Origin: Pseudonocardiales bacterium
Lineage (GTDB): Bacteria > Actinomycetota > Actinomycetes > Mycobacteriales > Pseudonocardiaceae
Direction: 5' to 3'
DNA length: 64,000 nucleotides
Assembly (NCBI GenBank): GCA_019241525.1
Contig: JAFAWY010000052.1
Location: 46,666 to 110,665, forward strand
Both the position numbers and the translations under genes were made by a program. The notes beneath the pieces were generated by a model. That model searched no databases and was not told the DNA's origin. It saw only the letters and a program-made list of their open reading frames with translations. Below are positions 1-10,631 of the stretch, in pieces (position 1 is the stretch's first letter; each line of letters begins with the position of its first letter).

Positions 1-379
1 GCAAAGTCATCCGTCTGATGTCACCGCCGGCGTCACCAAACGGGCCGGCACCGGGCTCAAAGGACAGCGGCTCCTCGTCTCCAGATCCGCTCGGCCCGGG
101 TTCAGTGGTGTGGCTTCCGGCATGGCCACCGTTGCCGGAAGGCGAGCTCACCGCGATCCGTACATCCCTGCCGTCGAGACGGACCTCCACCACTCGGTCA
201 TCCAGCGCCGCAGTGACTTCCGCAGCGAGCTCCGACAAGGCGTTCATGATGGCCAGGCGTGCGGCCGGTTCCAGCGCTACTCCCAGCACGGCGGCGGTAT
301 GCCGAGTCTGCTCGTCACCTGCGGAGGCTGCCGTGGTGAGGTCTTCCCGCAGCTGGTTGACATAAGGCGTGAGGTCCAT
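1..379 (-). CDS. HicB-family / ribbon-helix-helix regulator, 3' end cut by window edge
   Basis: Reading the minus strand from ATG at 379 gives an open frame of 126 codons that runs off the window. It begins MDLTPYVNQLREDL and has a charged helical first half and a Gly/Ser/Pro-rich linker near residues 80-118. The frame reaches RRMTL at the edge, where related actinobacterial proteins begin their C-terminal ribbon-helix-helix DNA-binding strand. I recognise this N-terminus from proteins annotated as HicB-family antitoxins (family recall); no toxin partner is visible. An in-frame TGA lies just upstream of the ATG, so this start is forced. No Shine-Dalgarno is present, and a -10 box sits 6 nt before the ATG, so the mRNA is probably leaderless. 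It is divergent from thyX. Confidence 0.7.
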   Translation of the reverse strand, partial: MDLTPYVNQLREDLTTAASAGDEQTRHTAAVLGVALEPAARLAIMNALSELAAEVTAALDDRVVEVRLDGRDVRIAVSSPSGNGGHAGSHTTEPGPSGSGDEEPLSFEPGAGPFGDAGGDIRRMTL

Positions 380-409
380 GACGTCAATATGACGTCACAT
401 TCGACGTCA
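379..409. promoter_or_regulatory. Three phased GACGTCA operator repeats
   Basis: TGACGTCA occurs at 379-386 and 390-397, and CGACGTCA at 402-409, 11 and 12 bp apart, on the same helical face. They cover the start codon, flank the -10 box and fill the spacer of the leaderless promoter. This is the layout expected for autorepression by a ribbon-helix-helix protein (inference). Confidence 0.6.
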
Positions 410-414
410 GTCAA
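386..414 (-). promoter_or_regulatory. Leaderless sigma-A-type promoter of the HicB-like gene
   Basis: On the minus strand TTGACT (409-414) is followed after exactly 17 bp by CATATT (386-391), and the ATG at 379 lies 6 nt further on. The spacing leaves no room for a 5' leader. Confidence 0.7.
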
Positions 415-484
415 GGTGTCATTGCTGTCGCAGTAGGCTGCTGGCGCTTGAGGCCGGGGCCCGTATCGAGAGAAGAGGTGCGCC

Positions 485-1309
485 GTGAGCCAACGTGACG
501 GAGTCCCAGCGGACGCCAATGGTGCCGCCGGGCATGAGCCAGCCGTAAGCGAGACGGGCGTGGCAACCGTGCCATTGCGAGTGCAACTGGTAGCGAAAAC
601 AGAGTTCTTCCCGCCCGATGATGTTCCGTGGTCCACCGATGCCGACGGTGGGGAAGCTCTCGCTGAGTTCGCCGGCCGCGCGTGCTACCAGTCCTGGCGC
701 AAGCCGAACCCGGCGACCGCTACCAATGCCGGCTACCTGAGGCACATTCTCGAGGTCGGTCACCTGTCAGTGCTCGAGCACGGCACAGTAAGCTTCTACC
801 TCACCGGAGTGTCGCGGTCGCTGACTCATGAGCTGATCCGGCACCGACATTTTTCCTATTCACAGCTATCTCAGCGCTACGTTCCCGAGCGGACCGCCGC
901 CATGGTCGAGCCCGCAGTAATCGCCAACGATCCTGAACTCCACCAGCGCTTCCACGCCGCAGCCAGGGCTAGCCAGCAGGCTTACAACGAGTTGCTGGCC
1001 GGGTTGGAAAAGCACTTTGCGGACGAGCCCAATGCCACGCTGCGCCGCAAGCAGGCGCGCCAGGCGGCTCGGTCGGTGCTGCCGAACGCCACCGAGACGC
1101 GCATCGTGGTGACCGGTAACTACCGGGCTTGGCGCCACTTCATCGCGATGCGCGCCACCGAACATGCTGACGTGGAAATCCGCGCGCTGGCGGTGGAGTG
1201 CCTGCGCCAGCTGCAAAAGGCAGTACCCAACGTGTTCAGCGATTTCGAGATCAGCGCGCTGGCGGACGGTAGCGAGATCGCATCCAGCCCATTCGTGGCC
1301 GAGTGCTGA
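485..1309 (+). CDS. thyX: Flavin-dependent thymidylate synthase ThyX
   Basis: ThyX makes dTMP from dUMP with methylene-tetrahydrofolate as carbon donor and FAD/NADPH as reductant. The 274-residue product carries the diagnostic RHR-x7-S signature at residues 119-131 ([13 protein letters not shown]) and the usual [19 protein letters not shown] opening at about residue 31. The GTG at 485 is chosen because GAAGAGG (472-478) sits 6 nt upstream. A second GTG at 560 would give the family's usual shorter N-terminus, but without a good ribosome site. It is divergent from the HicB-like gene and close upstream of a PPOX protein and dapA, matching the mycobacterial thyX-dapA-rnj order. Confidence 0.96.
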   Translation: MSQRDGVPADANGAAGHEPAVSETGVATVPLRVQLVAKTEFFPPDDVPWSTDADGGEALAEFAGRACYQSWRKPNPATATNAGYLRHILEVGHLSVLEHGTVSFYLTGVSRSLTHELIRHRHFSYSQLSQRYVPERTAAMVEPAVIANDPELHQRFHAAARASQQAYNELLAGLEKHFADEPNATLRRKQARQAARSVLPNATETRIVVTGNYRAWRHFIAMRATEHADVEIRALAVECLRQLQKAVPNVFSDFEISALADGSEIASSPFVAEC

Positions 1310-1322
1310 GTAGTGTGCCGGT

Positions 1323-2971
<1,649 letters not shown>

Positions 2972-2990
2972 GCGCGCGAGGTGACCACAA

Positions 2991-3056
2991 GACCTGCTCG
3001 CAGGGTCAGGCCATGGGTTCTGTGAGCTACGTGCAGGGTCAGGTCATGCTTACCGG
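2991..3056 (+). repeat. Degenerate tandem 33-bp repeat between dapA and rnj
   Basis: Two 33-bp units, 2991-3023 and 3024-3056, share the core GCAGGGTCAGGYCATG at 3000-3015 and 3033-3048. The first unit also contains CCTGCTCGCAGGG, which recurs inside the 33-bp tandem repeat of lspA (47050-47115). Confidence 0.55.
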
Positions 3057-3068
3057 CAGAGTCAGCGC

Positions 3069-4787
3069 ATGAGTGCTGTCCCTCCAGGTATCCCGCTGCC
3101 CGCGCCAGGCGTGCCCACCACACCGCCGCCGCCGTTGCCCGAAGGTGGCTTGCGCGTGGTCGCGCTCGGCGGAATCGGCGAGATCGGCCGCAACATGACC
3201 GTCTTCGCCTACGCAGACCGGCTGCTGGTGGTGGATTGCGGGGTGCTGTTCCCCGAGGACGACGCGCCGGGGGTGGATCTGATCCTGCCCGACTTCCGGG
3301 CGATCGAGCACCGGCTGGATGACATCGAGGCGCTGGTCCTTACCCACGGTCACGAAGACCACATCGGAGCAGTACCGTTCCTGCTCAAACTGCGTCCGGA
3401 TTTGCCTGTGGTGGGCTCTGAGTTCACCCTTGCGCTGGTCGCGGAGAAGTGCCGCGAGCACCACCAGAAGCCACGGCTGGTGCAGGTGGCAGCAAACGCC
3501 CGGCACCGCTGCGGTCCGTTCGACTGCGAATTTTTCGCGGTTAATCACTCCATCCCCGATTCGCTCGCAGTGGCCATTCGCACCCCGGCTGGGCTGGTGT
3601 TGCACACCGGTGACGTCAAGCTGGACCAACTACCGTTGGATGGCCGGTTGACTGATCTCGCTGGTTTCTCCCGGCTCGGCGATGAAGGTGTCGACCTCCT
3701 CCTCATCGATTCCACCAACGCTGAGATTCCTGGTTTCGTCACCCCGGAACGGGATATCGGCCCGGTGCTGGATTCGGTGATCGGCAAGGCCACTCAGCGG
3801 GTTATCGTGGCCTGCTTCGCCAGCCATGTGCACCGGGTACAGCAGGTACTGGATGTTGCCGCCATGCACCGGCGAAATGTGGCATTCGTGGGTAGGTCGA
3901 TGGTGCGCAACATGGGCGTCGCTGTCGATTTGGGGTTGCTCCGGGTGCCTCCCGGCCTGCTGGTAGATCTCGATGATGCGCTGGCGATGCCGGAGCACCG
4001 GGTGTTGTTCGTCTCCACCGGTTCGCAGGGTGAACCGCTGTCAGCCCTGTCCCGGATGGCTCGCGGTGAACATCGGCAGATCCGGATCCGCCCTGGGGAT
4101 ACGGTCATACTGGCCAGCTCGCTGATTCCGGGCAACGAGACCTCGGTGTTCCGGGTCGTCAACGGGTTGACTCGGCTGGGTGCCAGCGTGGTTCACCAGG
4201 GGAATGCCAAGGTGCACGTGTCCGGGCACGCGCCAGCTGGAGAATTGCTGTTTCTCTACAACGCCATCCGGCCCTCCAATGTCATGCCGGTGCACGGCGA
4301 GTGGCGGCACCTGCGGGCCAACGCTGCCTTGGCGGTCCGTACCGGGGTTGCGCCGGAGGGCGTAGTGATCGCTGAGGACGGCGTAGTCGTAGATCTCGTC
4401 GACGGCCGGGCTGAGATCACCGGCCGGGTCGAGGTGGGGCAGGTGTACGTGGACGGCTTGTCGGTGGGCGACGTAGGGGAGTCGACGCTGTCTGACCGGC
4501 TCATCCTGGGCGAGGGTGGGTTCATCGCGATTACCGTGGTGGTCACCTCCGCGACGGGCCGGGCAGTGGTCCCACCGACGATCTCTGGCCGGGGATTCTC
4601 GGACGACCCCAAGGCACTCGATGGCGTGGTGCCGCTGGTCGAAATGGAACTGGCGCGCACCGAAGTCGAGGGGATTACCGATCCGCATCGGATCGCCCAG
4701 GCTGTGCGCCGCGTGGTCGGTCGCTGGGTGGCGGACACCTACCGCCGCCGCCCGATGATCGTGCCCACCGTGCTCCCCGTCGGCTGA
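3069..4787 (+). CDS. rnj: Ribonuclease J
   Basis: This is a metallo-beta-lactamase/beta-CASP nuclease with endo- and 5'-3' exonuclease activity in mRNA decay and rRNA maturation. At 572 residues it has normal actinobacterial length. It has the zinc motif THGHEDHIGA near residue 95, a VNHSIPDSLAVAI block, the beta-CASP DLLLIDSTNAE segment, and the HVSGHA motif near residue 380 in the second half. The N-terminus is a short Pro-rich tail, then GGLRVVALGGIGEIGRNM. It follows dapA by 97 bp, as in mycobacteria (Rv2753c-Rv2752c). Confidence 0.96.
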   Translation: MSAVPPGIPLPAPGVPTTPPPPLPEGGLRVVALGGIGEIGRNMTVFAYADRLLVVDCGVLFPEDDAPGVDLILPDFRAIEHRLDDIEALVLTHGHEDHIGAVPFLLKLRPDLPVVGSEFTLALVAEKCREHHQKPRLVQVAANARHRCGPFDCEFFAVNHSIPDSLAVAIRTPAGLVLHTGDVKLDQLPLDGRLTDLAGFSRLGDEGVDLLLIDSTNAEIPGFVTPERDIGPVLDSVIGKATQRVIVACFASHVHRVQQVLDVAAMHRRNVAFVGRSMVRNMGVAVDLGLLRVPPGLLVDLDDALAMPEHRVLFVSTGSQGEPLSALSRMARGEHRQIRIRPGDTVILASSLIPGNETSVFRVVNGLTRLGASVVHQGNAKVHVSGHAPAGELLFLYNAIRPSNVMPVHGEWRHLRANAALAVRTGVAPEGVVIAEDGVVVDLVDGRAEITGRVEVGQVYVDGLSVGDVGESTLSDRLILGEGGFIAITVVVTSATGRAVVPPTISGRGFSDDPKALDGVVPLVEMELARTEVEGITDPHRIAQAVRRVVGRWVADTYRRRPMIVPTVLPVG

Positions 4788-4977
4788 CCCAGTTGGCCGC
4801 CCTTCACGTACTGCCAACCCCGGTTGCCGCTGCTCTTTTCAGCTACCAACCCACCGGGAACACGCAGATCGGCGTGTCGTGGACATCGTCATCGCCTGGC
4901 ACGCAACCATGGGGAGGCAGTAGGGGTGTCGGAAGTGTTGCGGCGCAGAAGGGTCCGGGCGGGCAAGCGTGTGGAAG

Positions 4978-7419
4978 ATGGCTAGGCAGACGCCCGCACG
5001 GGCGACCGGTGGGTCCCGTAATTCGGGGAGGAAACCGAGCCAACGGACGAAGCCCCGGACCACCACGCGACGCCCAGGGGGTCCTACTGCGCGAGCCAGG
5101 ACTACCGGACTGGGACTGGCCGCGACCCGATCTGTGCTGGCCCGCGGCGTCGGGGGACTGGCCCGGACCCTGGGCCGAACCCGGCAGCTCGAGCCCGCGC
5201 ACCGGCGGGACGGCCTCGCGCTCAGCCTGATCGCGATTGCAGTGGTTACCGCAGCAGCAGTGTGGTGGACTGCTGGTGGACCGGTCGGCGCTGGACTCCA
5301 GCAGGCGCTGAGTGCCCTGTTCGGAGCCGCGTCGGCGGCGATACCGGTGTTGCTTGCTGGAGTCGGCGTAGTTGTGATGCGTACCGAGCCTGATCCGGCA
5401 GCGCGGCCACGCCGCATCATCGGCACGCTGCTGCTGACCTTGGGCACGCTCGGCCTGTGGCATCTCGCGGCCGGCGCACCCACCGATGGCGCGGGAAGGG
5501 CGCGAGCTGCCGGTGCGGTGGGATTCCTGGCGGCAGAGCCACTAGTCGACGGGTTCACCGCCTGGGTGGCGGCGCCGTTGCTGGCCCTGCTGGCCGGTTA
5601 CGGGCTGCTGGTGTTGACCGGTACCCCGGTGAAAGCGGTACCCGAGCGGATCCGCCGGCTGCGGGCAGGGACACCGGCCCAGGACACCGATTCCGGCATG
5701 TCCCCGGACCATTCCGCAGCTGATGCCCCGGTCACCGAGGTTGATCCCGCCAGTGCTCGGTTGCGCCGACCCGCGCGGCGCAGGCAGGCCGCCGACGCGG
5801 ACGATCCTGACTCCGGGCAGCAAACCGGGCAGGACGCTGCTGCTGAGTCCGTGTCAGCGTCGGCAGCAACGCCGAAGCCTCCGACGCCGGAGACCACCGC
5901 GGCCCCGTCGATGTCCGTACATCGGGTGGTCGAGGGTGACTACCAGCTGCCGCCGCTGGACCTCCTGGTCAAGGGGGATCCGCCGAAGGCCCGGAGTAGG
6001 GCCAATGATGCGATGATCGAGGCGATCACCGGTGTTCTCGATCAATTCTCGGTCGACGCCCAGGTCACCGGGTTCTCCCGAGGACCCACCGTCACCCGAT
6101 ATGAGGTGGAGGTCGGTCCAGGCGTCAAGGTCGAAAAGATCACTCAGCTGACCCGCAACATTGCCTACGCAGTAGCCACCGACAACGTGCGGTTGCTGGC
6201 CCCGATCCCGGGCAAGTCCGCAGTGGGTATCGAGGTGCCGAACAGCGACCGGGAGATGGTCCGGCTTGGTGACGTGCTGCGCTCGCCAACGTCGAACCGG
6301 GACCACCATCCGATGGTGATCGGGCTGGGCAAGGATATTGAGGGCAATTTCCTCACCGCCAACCTGACCAAGATGCCGCACCTGCTGGTGGCCGGCTCCA
6401 CCGGTTCGGGCAAGTCCAGCTTCGTCAACTCGATGCTGGTCTCGTTGCTCGCCCGGGCCACCCCCGACGAGGTCAGGATGATCCTCATCGACCCCAAGAT
6501 GGTGGAGCTCACCCCGTACGAAGGCATCCCGCATCTGATCACGCCCATCATCACCCAGCCCAAGAAGGCGGCCGCGGCGCTGGCTTGGCTGGTCGAGGAG
6601 ATGGAGCAGCGCTACCAGGACATGCAAGCTGCGCGGGTCCGCCACGTCGACGACTTCAACAGCAAGGTGCGCAGCGGTGAGATCACCGCACCGCCGGGCT
6701 CCCAGCGAGAATACCGTCCCTACCCGTACATCATGGCCATCGTCGACGAGCTGGCGGATCTGATGATGACGGCGCCGCGCGACGTCGAGGACGCAGTTGT
6801 CCGCATCACGCAGAAGGCCCGCGCCGCCGGCATCCATCTCGTGCTGGCCACCCAGCGGCCCAGCGTCGATGTGGTCACCGGGCTGATCAAAACCAACGTG
6901 CCGTCCCGGCTTGCGTTTGCCACGTCATCACTGACGGATAGCCGGGTGATTTTGGACCAGCCGGGAGCAGAGAAGCTCATCGGCATGGGCGATGGCCTGT
7001 ACTTGCCGATGGGTGCCGCCAAGCCCGTCCGCATCCAGGGTGCATACGTGGCGGACGCCGAGATCGCCAAGATCGTTTCTTTCACCAAGGAGCAAGCCAG
7101 CCCGGAGTACACCGACGGCGTCACCGCGGCGAAGCCCGGTGAGCACAAGGAGATCGACCCGGACATCGGCGATGATCTCGATGTGCTGCTACAGGCCGCC
7201 GAACTCGTGGTGACCTCGCAGTTCGGCTCGACCTCAATGCTGCAGCGCAAACTGCGAGTCGGCTTCGCCAAAGCGGGCCGTCTGATGGACCTGCTGGAAA
7301 CTCGCGGTGTGGTGGGTCCCTCCGAAGGCTCCAAGGCCCGCGATGTCCTGGTCAAACCCGAAGACCTCGACGGCGTGCTGTACTCCATCCGCGGTGGTCC
7401 GAGTGACGGCGGGGACTGA
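4978..7419 (+). CDS. ftsK: DNA translocase FtsK/SpoIIIE
   Basis: FtsK is a septal DNA pump that clears and resolves chromosomes at division. The 813-residue product has a basic N-terminus, hydrophobic segments between about residues 80 and 220, and a Pro/Ala-rich linker to about residue 310. A RecA-like motor follows, with Walker A GSTGSGKSS, Walker B IMAIVDELADLM and RPSVDVVTGLIKTNVPSR. A winged-helix gamma domain (TSMLQRKLRVGFAKAGRLMDLLE) is at the C-terminus. I chose ATG 4978; a GTG at 4969 is an alternative. The 180 bp upstream holds no clear element. It is convergent with argA, with only 8 bp between the stops and no hairpin. Confidence 0.95.
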   Translation: MARQTPARATGGSRNSGRKPSQRTKPRTTTRRPGGPTARARTTGLGLAATRSVLARGVGGLARTLGRTRQLEPAHRRDGLALSLIAIAVVTAAAVWWTAGGPVGAGLQQALSALFGAASAAIPVLLAGVGVVVMRTEPDPAARPRRIIGTLLLTLGTLGLWHLAAGAPTDGAGRARAAGAVGFLAAEPLVDGFTAWVAAPLLALLAGYGLLVLTGTPVKAVPERIRRLRAGTPAQDTDSGMSPDHSAADAPVTEVDPASARLRRPARRRQAADADDPDSGQQTGQDAAAESVSASAATPKPPTPETTAAPSMSVHRVVEGDYQLPPLDLLVKGDPPKARSRANDAMIEAITGVLDQFSVDAQVTGFSRGPTVTRYEVEVGPGVKVEKITQLTRNIAYAVATDNVRLLAPIPGKSAVGIEVPNSDREMVRLGDVLRSPTSNRDHHPMVIGLGKDIEGNFLTANLTKMPHLLVAGSTGSGKSSFVNSMLVSLLARATPDEVRMILIDPKMVELTPYEGIPHLITPIITQPKKAAAALAWLVEEMEQRYQDMQAARVRHVDDFNSKVRSGEITAPPGSQREYRPYPYIMAIVDELADLMMTAPRDVEDAVVRITQKARAAGIHLVLATQRPSVDVVTGLIKTNVPSRLAFATSSLTDSRVILDQPGAEKLIGMGDGLYLPMGAAKPVRIQGAYVADAEIAKIVSFTKEQASPEYTDGVTAAKPGEHKEIDPDIGDDLDVLLQAAELVVTSQFGSTSMLQRKLRVGFAKAGRLMDLLETRGVVGPSEGSKARDVLVKPEDLDGVLYSIRGGPSDGGD

Positions 7420-7427
7420 CGGAATGC

Positions 7428-7934
7428 TCACAGTTCCAGGAGCATGCGGGTGTTACCCAGGGTATTGGGCTTGACGTAGGGCAGATCCAGGAACTCGGCA
7501 ACACCCTCGTCGTGCGAGCGGCGCATCTCGTCGTACACCTCTGCGGTCACCGGGGTTCCTTCGATCGTCCGGAACCCATACCGGGAAAAGAAGCGTTCCT
7601 CGAAGGTCAGCACGAACAAGCGGCGCAACCCTAACGACCGGCCGTGCTCGATCAACCGCTCAACCAGCGCATGCCCCACTCCGCGGCTGACGGCGTCGGG
7701 ATGCACGGCCACGGTGCGGATCTCGGCAAGGTCCTCCCAGAGCACGTGCAGCGCGCCGCAGCCCACCACTACGCCATCCTGCTCGGCCACCCAGAACTCC
7801 TGGACATCCTCGTAGAGCGTGACAAGCGGCTTGGCCAGCAGCACCGCACCGGCGTAGCAGTCCACCAGGCATTTGATCTTGCGGACGTCTCCCACCCGGG
7901 CCCGGCGCACAATGACCTTGACGGCAGTTCGCAT
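7428..7934 (-). CDS. argA: GNAT-family amino-acid N-acetyltransferase (ArgA-like)
   Basis: The 168-residue GNAT protein has the acetyl-CoA-binding core [30 protein letters not shown] and a C-terminal [27 protein letters not shown] block. This matches the short N-acetylglutamate synthase encoded beside ftsK in mycobacteria (Rv2747 in family knowledge), so acetylation of glutamate at the head of arginine synthesis is the likely role. Activity is inferred from family and synteny. It is convergent with ftsK and overlaps the leader of the divergent rimO region. Confidence 0.85.
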   Translation of the reverse strand: MRTAVKVIVRRARVGDVRKIKCLVDCYAGAVLLAKPLVTLYEDVQEFWVAEQDGVVVGCGALHVLWEDLAEIRTVAVHPDAVSRGVGHALVERLIEHGRSLGLRRLFVLTFEERFFSRYGFRTIEGTPVTAEVYDEMRRSHDEGVAEFLDLPYVKPNTLGNTRMLLEL

Positions 7935-7998
7935 TCGGACAAGCCTACGAGAACTGATCTACCGGCCGGTGCCCACCACGGCCCGATACCCTTACTCG

Positions 7999-9441
7999 GT
8001 GTCCACCCCAGCGAAGTCTCCCCGCGCTGCGCTGCTGACCTTAGGGTGCGCCCGCAACGAGGTCGACTCCGAGGAACTGGCCGGCCGGCTGACCGACGAC
8101 GGTTGGCGGCTGGTGGATGCCGAAGACGGATCCGCCGACGTGGTCGTGGTCAACACCTGTGGTTTCGTCGCGGCCGCCAAGAAGGACTCCATCGACACTC
8201 TGCTCGCCGCCGCCGACACGGGCGCCAAGGTGGTTGCCGTGGGTTGCTTAGCCGAGCGCTACGGCGCTGAACTGGCAGCCAACTTGCCCGAAGCGGATGC
8301 GGTCCTCGGTTTCGACGCCTATCCCGAGCTGGGTAAGCGGTTGCGCGATGTGCTGGCCGGCCGAGCAGTGCCGCCGCACCGCCCGGTGGATCGCCGCACG
8401 CTGCTCCCGATCACCCCGGCGTCTCGACCGGCCGCCCTTGCTGCCGGGCCGGTGCTGCCCGGACACGGCTGGGGCCCCCGAGTCCCGCGCCGGCGGCTGG
8501 ATGATGCACCGGTCGCTCCGCTCAAGATCGCTTCTGGTTGCGACCGGCGCTGCGCATTTTGCGCCATCCCCAGCTTCCGCGGTGCATTTATCTCGCGTCC
8601 GGTTGACGAAGTGCTGGCCGAGGCGGTGTGGCTGGCCGGGACGGGAGTACGGGAATTGGTACTGGTCAGCGAGAATTCCACGTCCTACGGCAAGGACCTA
8701 GGCCGACCCGGCGCTCTGGAGGAGCTGCTGCGTGCGCTGGCCGCAATTCCCCGCATCTTGCGTATCCGGGTTTCGTACCTGCAGCCAGCCGAGACCCGGC
8801 CCGCGCTGGTGACGACGATCGCCGCCACGCCCGGTGTGGCGGCCTATTTCGATCTGTCTTTCCAGCATGCCAGCGAGCCGGTGCTCCGCCGGATGCGCCG
8901 GTTCGGCTCGCGCGAAGCCTTCCTGGCCCTGCTCGACCAGATCCGCGGGTATGCACCGCTGGCCGGCGTGCGCAGCAACGTGATCGTCGGGTTCCCCGGG
9001 GAAACCGAGGACGACCTGGCGGAGCTGGAGCGGTTCCTGACCGAGGCGCGGTTGGATGCGGTCGGTGTGTTCGGCTACTCCGACGAGGACGGCACCGAGG
9101 CAGCTGGCCTGCCCGGCCAGCACAGCGAGGACGTCATCGCCGAGCGTGTCGCCTGGATCAGCGGGGTAGTCGAGCAGCTCACCGCCCAGCGCGCTGAGGA
9201 GCGAGTCGGGGACACCGTCGATGTTCTCGTTGACGGCAGCAGTGACGGGAACACAGGCGAGATGCTCGGACGAGCTGAGCACCAGGGGCCAGAGGTCGAC
9301 GGTGAGTGTATGTTCACCGATCCCGCAGCGGCCTCGTTCACCCTCGGTGACCTGGTGCGCTGCCGGGTGATCGCCGCTGAGGGCGTGGACCTAGTCGTCG
9401 AACCGATGGAGCTGATCGCCCCAGCCGGCGGCGAGCGGTGA
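7999..9441 (+). CDS. rimO: Ribosomal protein uS12 methylthiotransferase RimO
   Basis: RimO is a radical-SAM enzyme that methylthiolates a conserved Asp of ribosomal protein S12. The 480-residue product has three N-terminal cluster cysteines ([24 protein letters not shown]), the radical-SAM motif CDRRCAFC near residue 180, and a C-terminal TRAM-like domain. The frame is open upstream inside the divergent argA gene. GTG 7999 is the first start that fits the family ([16 protein letters not shown]). TACCCT (7987-7992) lies 6 nt before it, suggesting a leaderless transcript. It overlaps pgsA by 4 bp (GTGA). Confidence 0.93.
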   Translation: MSTPAKSPRAALLTLGCARNEVDSEELAGRLTDDGWRLVDAEDGSADVVVVNTCGFVAAAKKDSIDTLLAAADTGAKVVAVGCLAERYGAELAANLPEADAVLGFDAYPELGKRLRDVLAGRAVPPHRPVDRRTLLPITPASRPAALAAGPVLPGHGWGPRVPRRRLDDAPVAPLKIASGCDRRCAFCAIPSFRGAFISRPVDEVLAEAVWLAGTGVRELVLVSENSTSYGKDLGRPGALEELLRALAAIPRILRIRVSYLQPAETRPALVTTIAATPGVAAYFDLSFQHASEPVLRRMRRFGSREAFLALLDQIRGYAPLAGVRSNVIVGFPGETEDDLAELERFLTEARLDAVGVFGYSDEDGTEAAGLPGQHSEDVIAERVAWISGVVEQLTAQRAEERVGDTVDVLVDGSSDGNTGEMLGRAEHQGPEVDGECMFTDPAAASFTLGDLVRCRVIAAEGVDLVVEPMELIAPAGGER

Positions 9442-10031
9442 GCCCGCCGCGACACCCGGCCAGGGTCCCGCTGTGGAATCTGGCCAACCTGCTGACCATG
9501 TCACGGCTGGTACTGGTACCGGTCTTCGTGATTGCCCTGTTCATCAGGGGCGGCGCCGACCCTGCGTGGCGGATAACTGCCGCAGTGATCCTGGGGGTCG
9601 CTCTGCTCACCGACCGCTTCGATGGTGACCTGGCGCGGCGGCGTGGCCAGGTCACCAGGTTCGGCACGATCGCCGACCCGATCGCGGACAAAGCGCTTAT
9701 CGGTTCAGCGTTAGTGGGGTTGAGCCTGCTAGGGGAGTTGGCATGGTGGGTCACCGTGCTGATCACGGTCCGGGAGCTGGCCGTCACTGCGCTGCGCTTG
9801 TGGGTTTTGCGTTATGGAGTGATCCCGGCCAGCCGCGGCGGGAAGATCAAGACGTTCACCCAAGCGGTGGCGATTGGGCTCTACGTCCTGCCGCTTCCGT
9901 CACCTTCCCATCCTGTGCGCTGGACCGTCATGGGGATTGCCGTGGCATTGACAGTCGTCACCGGTGTCGATTACGTGGTGCGGGCGTTACGGTTACGCGC
10001 TTCCGGCCGCCGAGCCATCGCGTTGCCTTAG
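9438..10031 (+). CDS. pgsA: CDP-diacylglycerol--glycerol-3-phosphate 3-phosphatidyltransferase
   Basis: This integral membrane enzyme makes phosphatidylglycerol phosphate, the precursor of phosphatidylglycerol and cardiolipin. The 197-residue product has about five hydrophobic segments and a perfect CDP-alcohol phosphotransferase motif D-x2-DG-x2-AR-x8-G-x3-D-x3-D, spelled [10 protein letters not shown] then [10 protein letters not shown]. It starts at GTG 9438, overlapping the rimO stop. In mycobacteria the homologue (pgsA3) likewise lies next to clgR. Confidence 0.93.
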   Translation: MSPPRHPARVPLWNLANLLTMSRLVLVPVFVIALFIRGGADPAWRITAAVILGVALLTDRFDGDLARRRGQVTRFGTIADPIADKALIGSALVGLSLLGELAWWVTVLITVRELAVTALRLWVLRYGVIPASRGGKIKTFTQAVAIGLYVLPLPSPSHPVRWTVMGIAVALTVVTGVDYVVRALRLRASGRRAIALP

Positions 10032-10046
10032 CCCCGTCAGCGGGTA

Positions 10047-10080
10047 GGCGAACTGCTAATGTCGTTCGCCCACGGCGGAC
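10047..10080. promoter_or_regulatory. ClgR operator upstream of clgR
   Basis: GTTCGC (10064-10069), five bases, then GCGGAC (10075-10080) matches the actinobacterial ClgR motif GTTCGC-N5-GCG. A second overlapping inverted repeat, GGCGAAC at 10047-10053 and GTTCGCC at 10064-10070, shares the same half. TAATGT (10057-10062), a possible -10 box, lies between the arms, so autoregulation is likely. Confidence 0.65.
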
Positions 10081-10162
10081 GCCGGGCTGGCGCAGTGGTG
10101 AGTACGGTAGAGAACGAGCAAGCTGGTTCGGAGTAGGGCCGGCCGACACCTGGAGGGAACGC

Positions 10163-10444
10163 ATGATGTTGCTGCGGGAGGCCATCGGCGACCGGTTGCG
10201 CCGGACGCGGACCTCGCAGCACCGCACGCTGCGCGAGGTTTCCAGGGTGGCTCGGGTGAGCCTGGGGTATCTCTCCGAGGTTGAACGAGGTCGCAAGGAG
10301 CCGTCCAGCGAACTGCTCGCCTCGATCTGTGATGCGCTTGATCTGCCGCTCGATGAGTTGTTGCGACGGGTAGCCGACGATCTCGGCCCCGTGTACCTGC
10401 CTGAGGTGCCCGACACTCTTGCGGCTGAGCTGGTGGCGGCCTGA
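10163..10444 (+). CDS. clgR: Transcriptional regulator ClgR (XRE family)
   Basis: The 93-residue helix-turn-helix protein ([39 protein letters not shown]) is a near-exact ClgR type, the activator of clp protease genes and, in mycobacteria, of pspA under envelope stress. A ribosome site GGAGGG (10152-10157) precedes ATG 10163 by 5 nt; the frame is open further upstream without support. The C-terminus ends LAAELVAA, similar to the ClpP-sensitive tails of known ClgR proteins (inference). pspA follows directly, as in mycobacteria. Confidence 0.92.
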   Translation: MMLLREAIGDRLRRTRTSQHRTLREVSRVARVSLGYLSEVERGRKEPSSELLASICDALDLPLDELLRRVADDLGPVYLPEVPDTLAAELVAA

Positions 10445-10475
10445 GCTGGTCAGGCCTGGCTCTGGATCAGTGACA

Positions 10476-10498
10476 ATCCCCGGTTCTGCCGGGGGTTG
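10476..10498 (+). terminator. Hairpin between clgR and pspA
   Basis: AATCCCCGG and CCGGGGGTT form a 9-bp stem with one G-U pair and a TTCTG loop. No U-run follows, so it may attenuate or stabilise the transcript rather than end it. Confidence 0.4.
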
Positions 10499-10631
10499 GT
10501 GGAAGCGCCGCCACGCAGCTGACACCATGGAGCCAGCACGGCGCTTGGTCTGATGTGGCTTGGTCGGGTGGGGCCCTGGCTGGGCGTGAGGCGCTGGGCC
10601 CGATTGGTCACGAAGAAAGGCAGCGCAAGAG

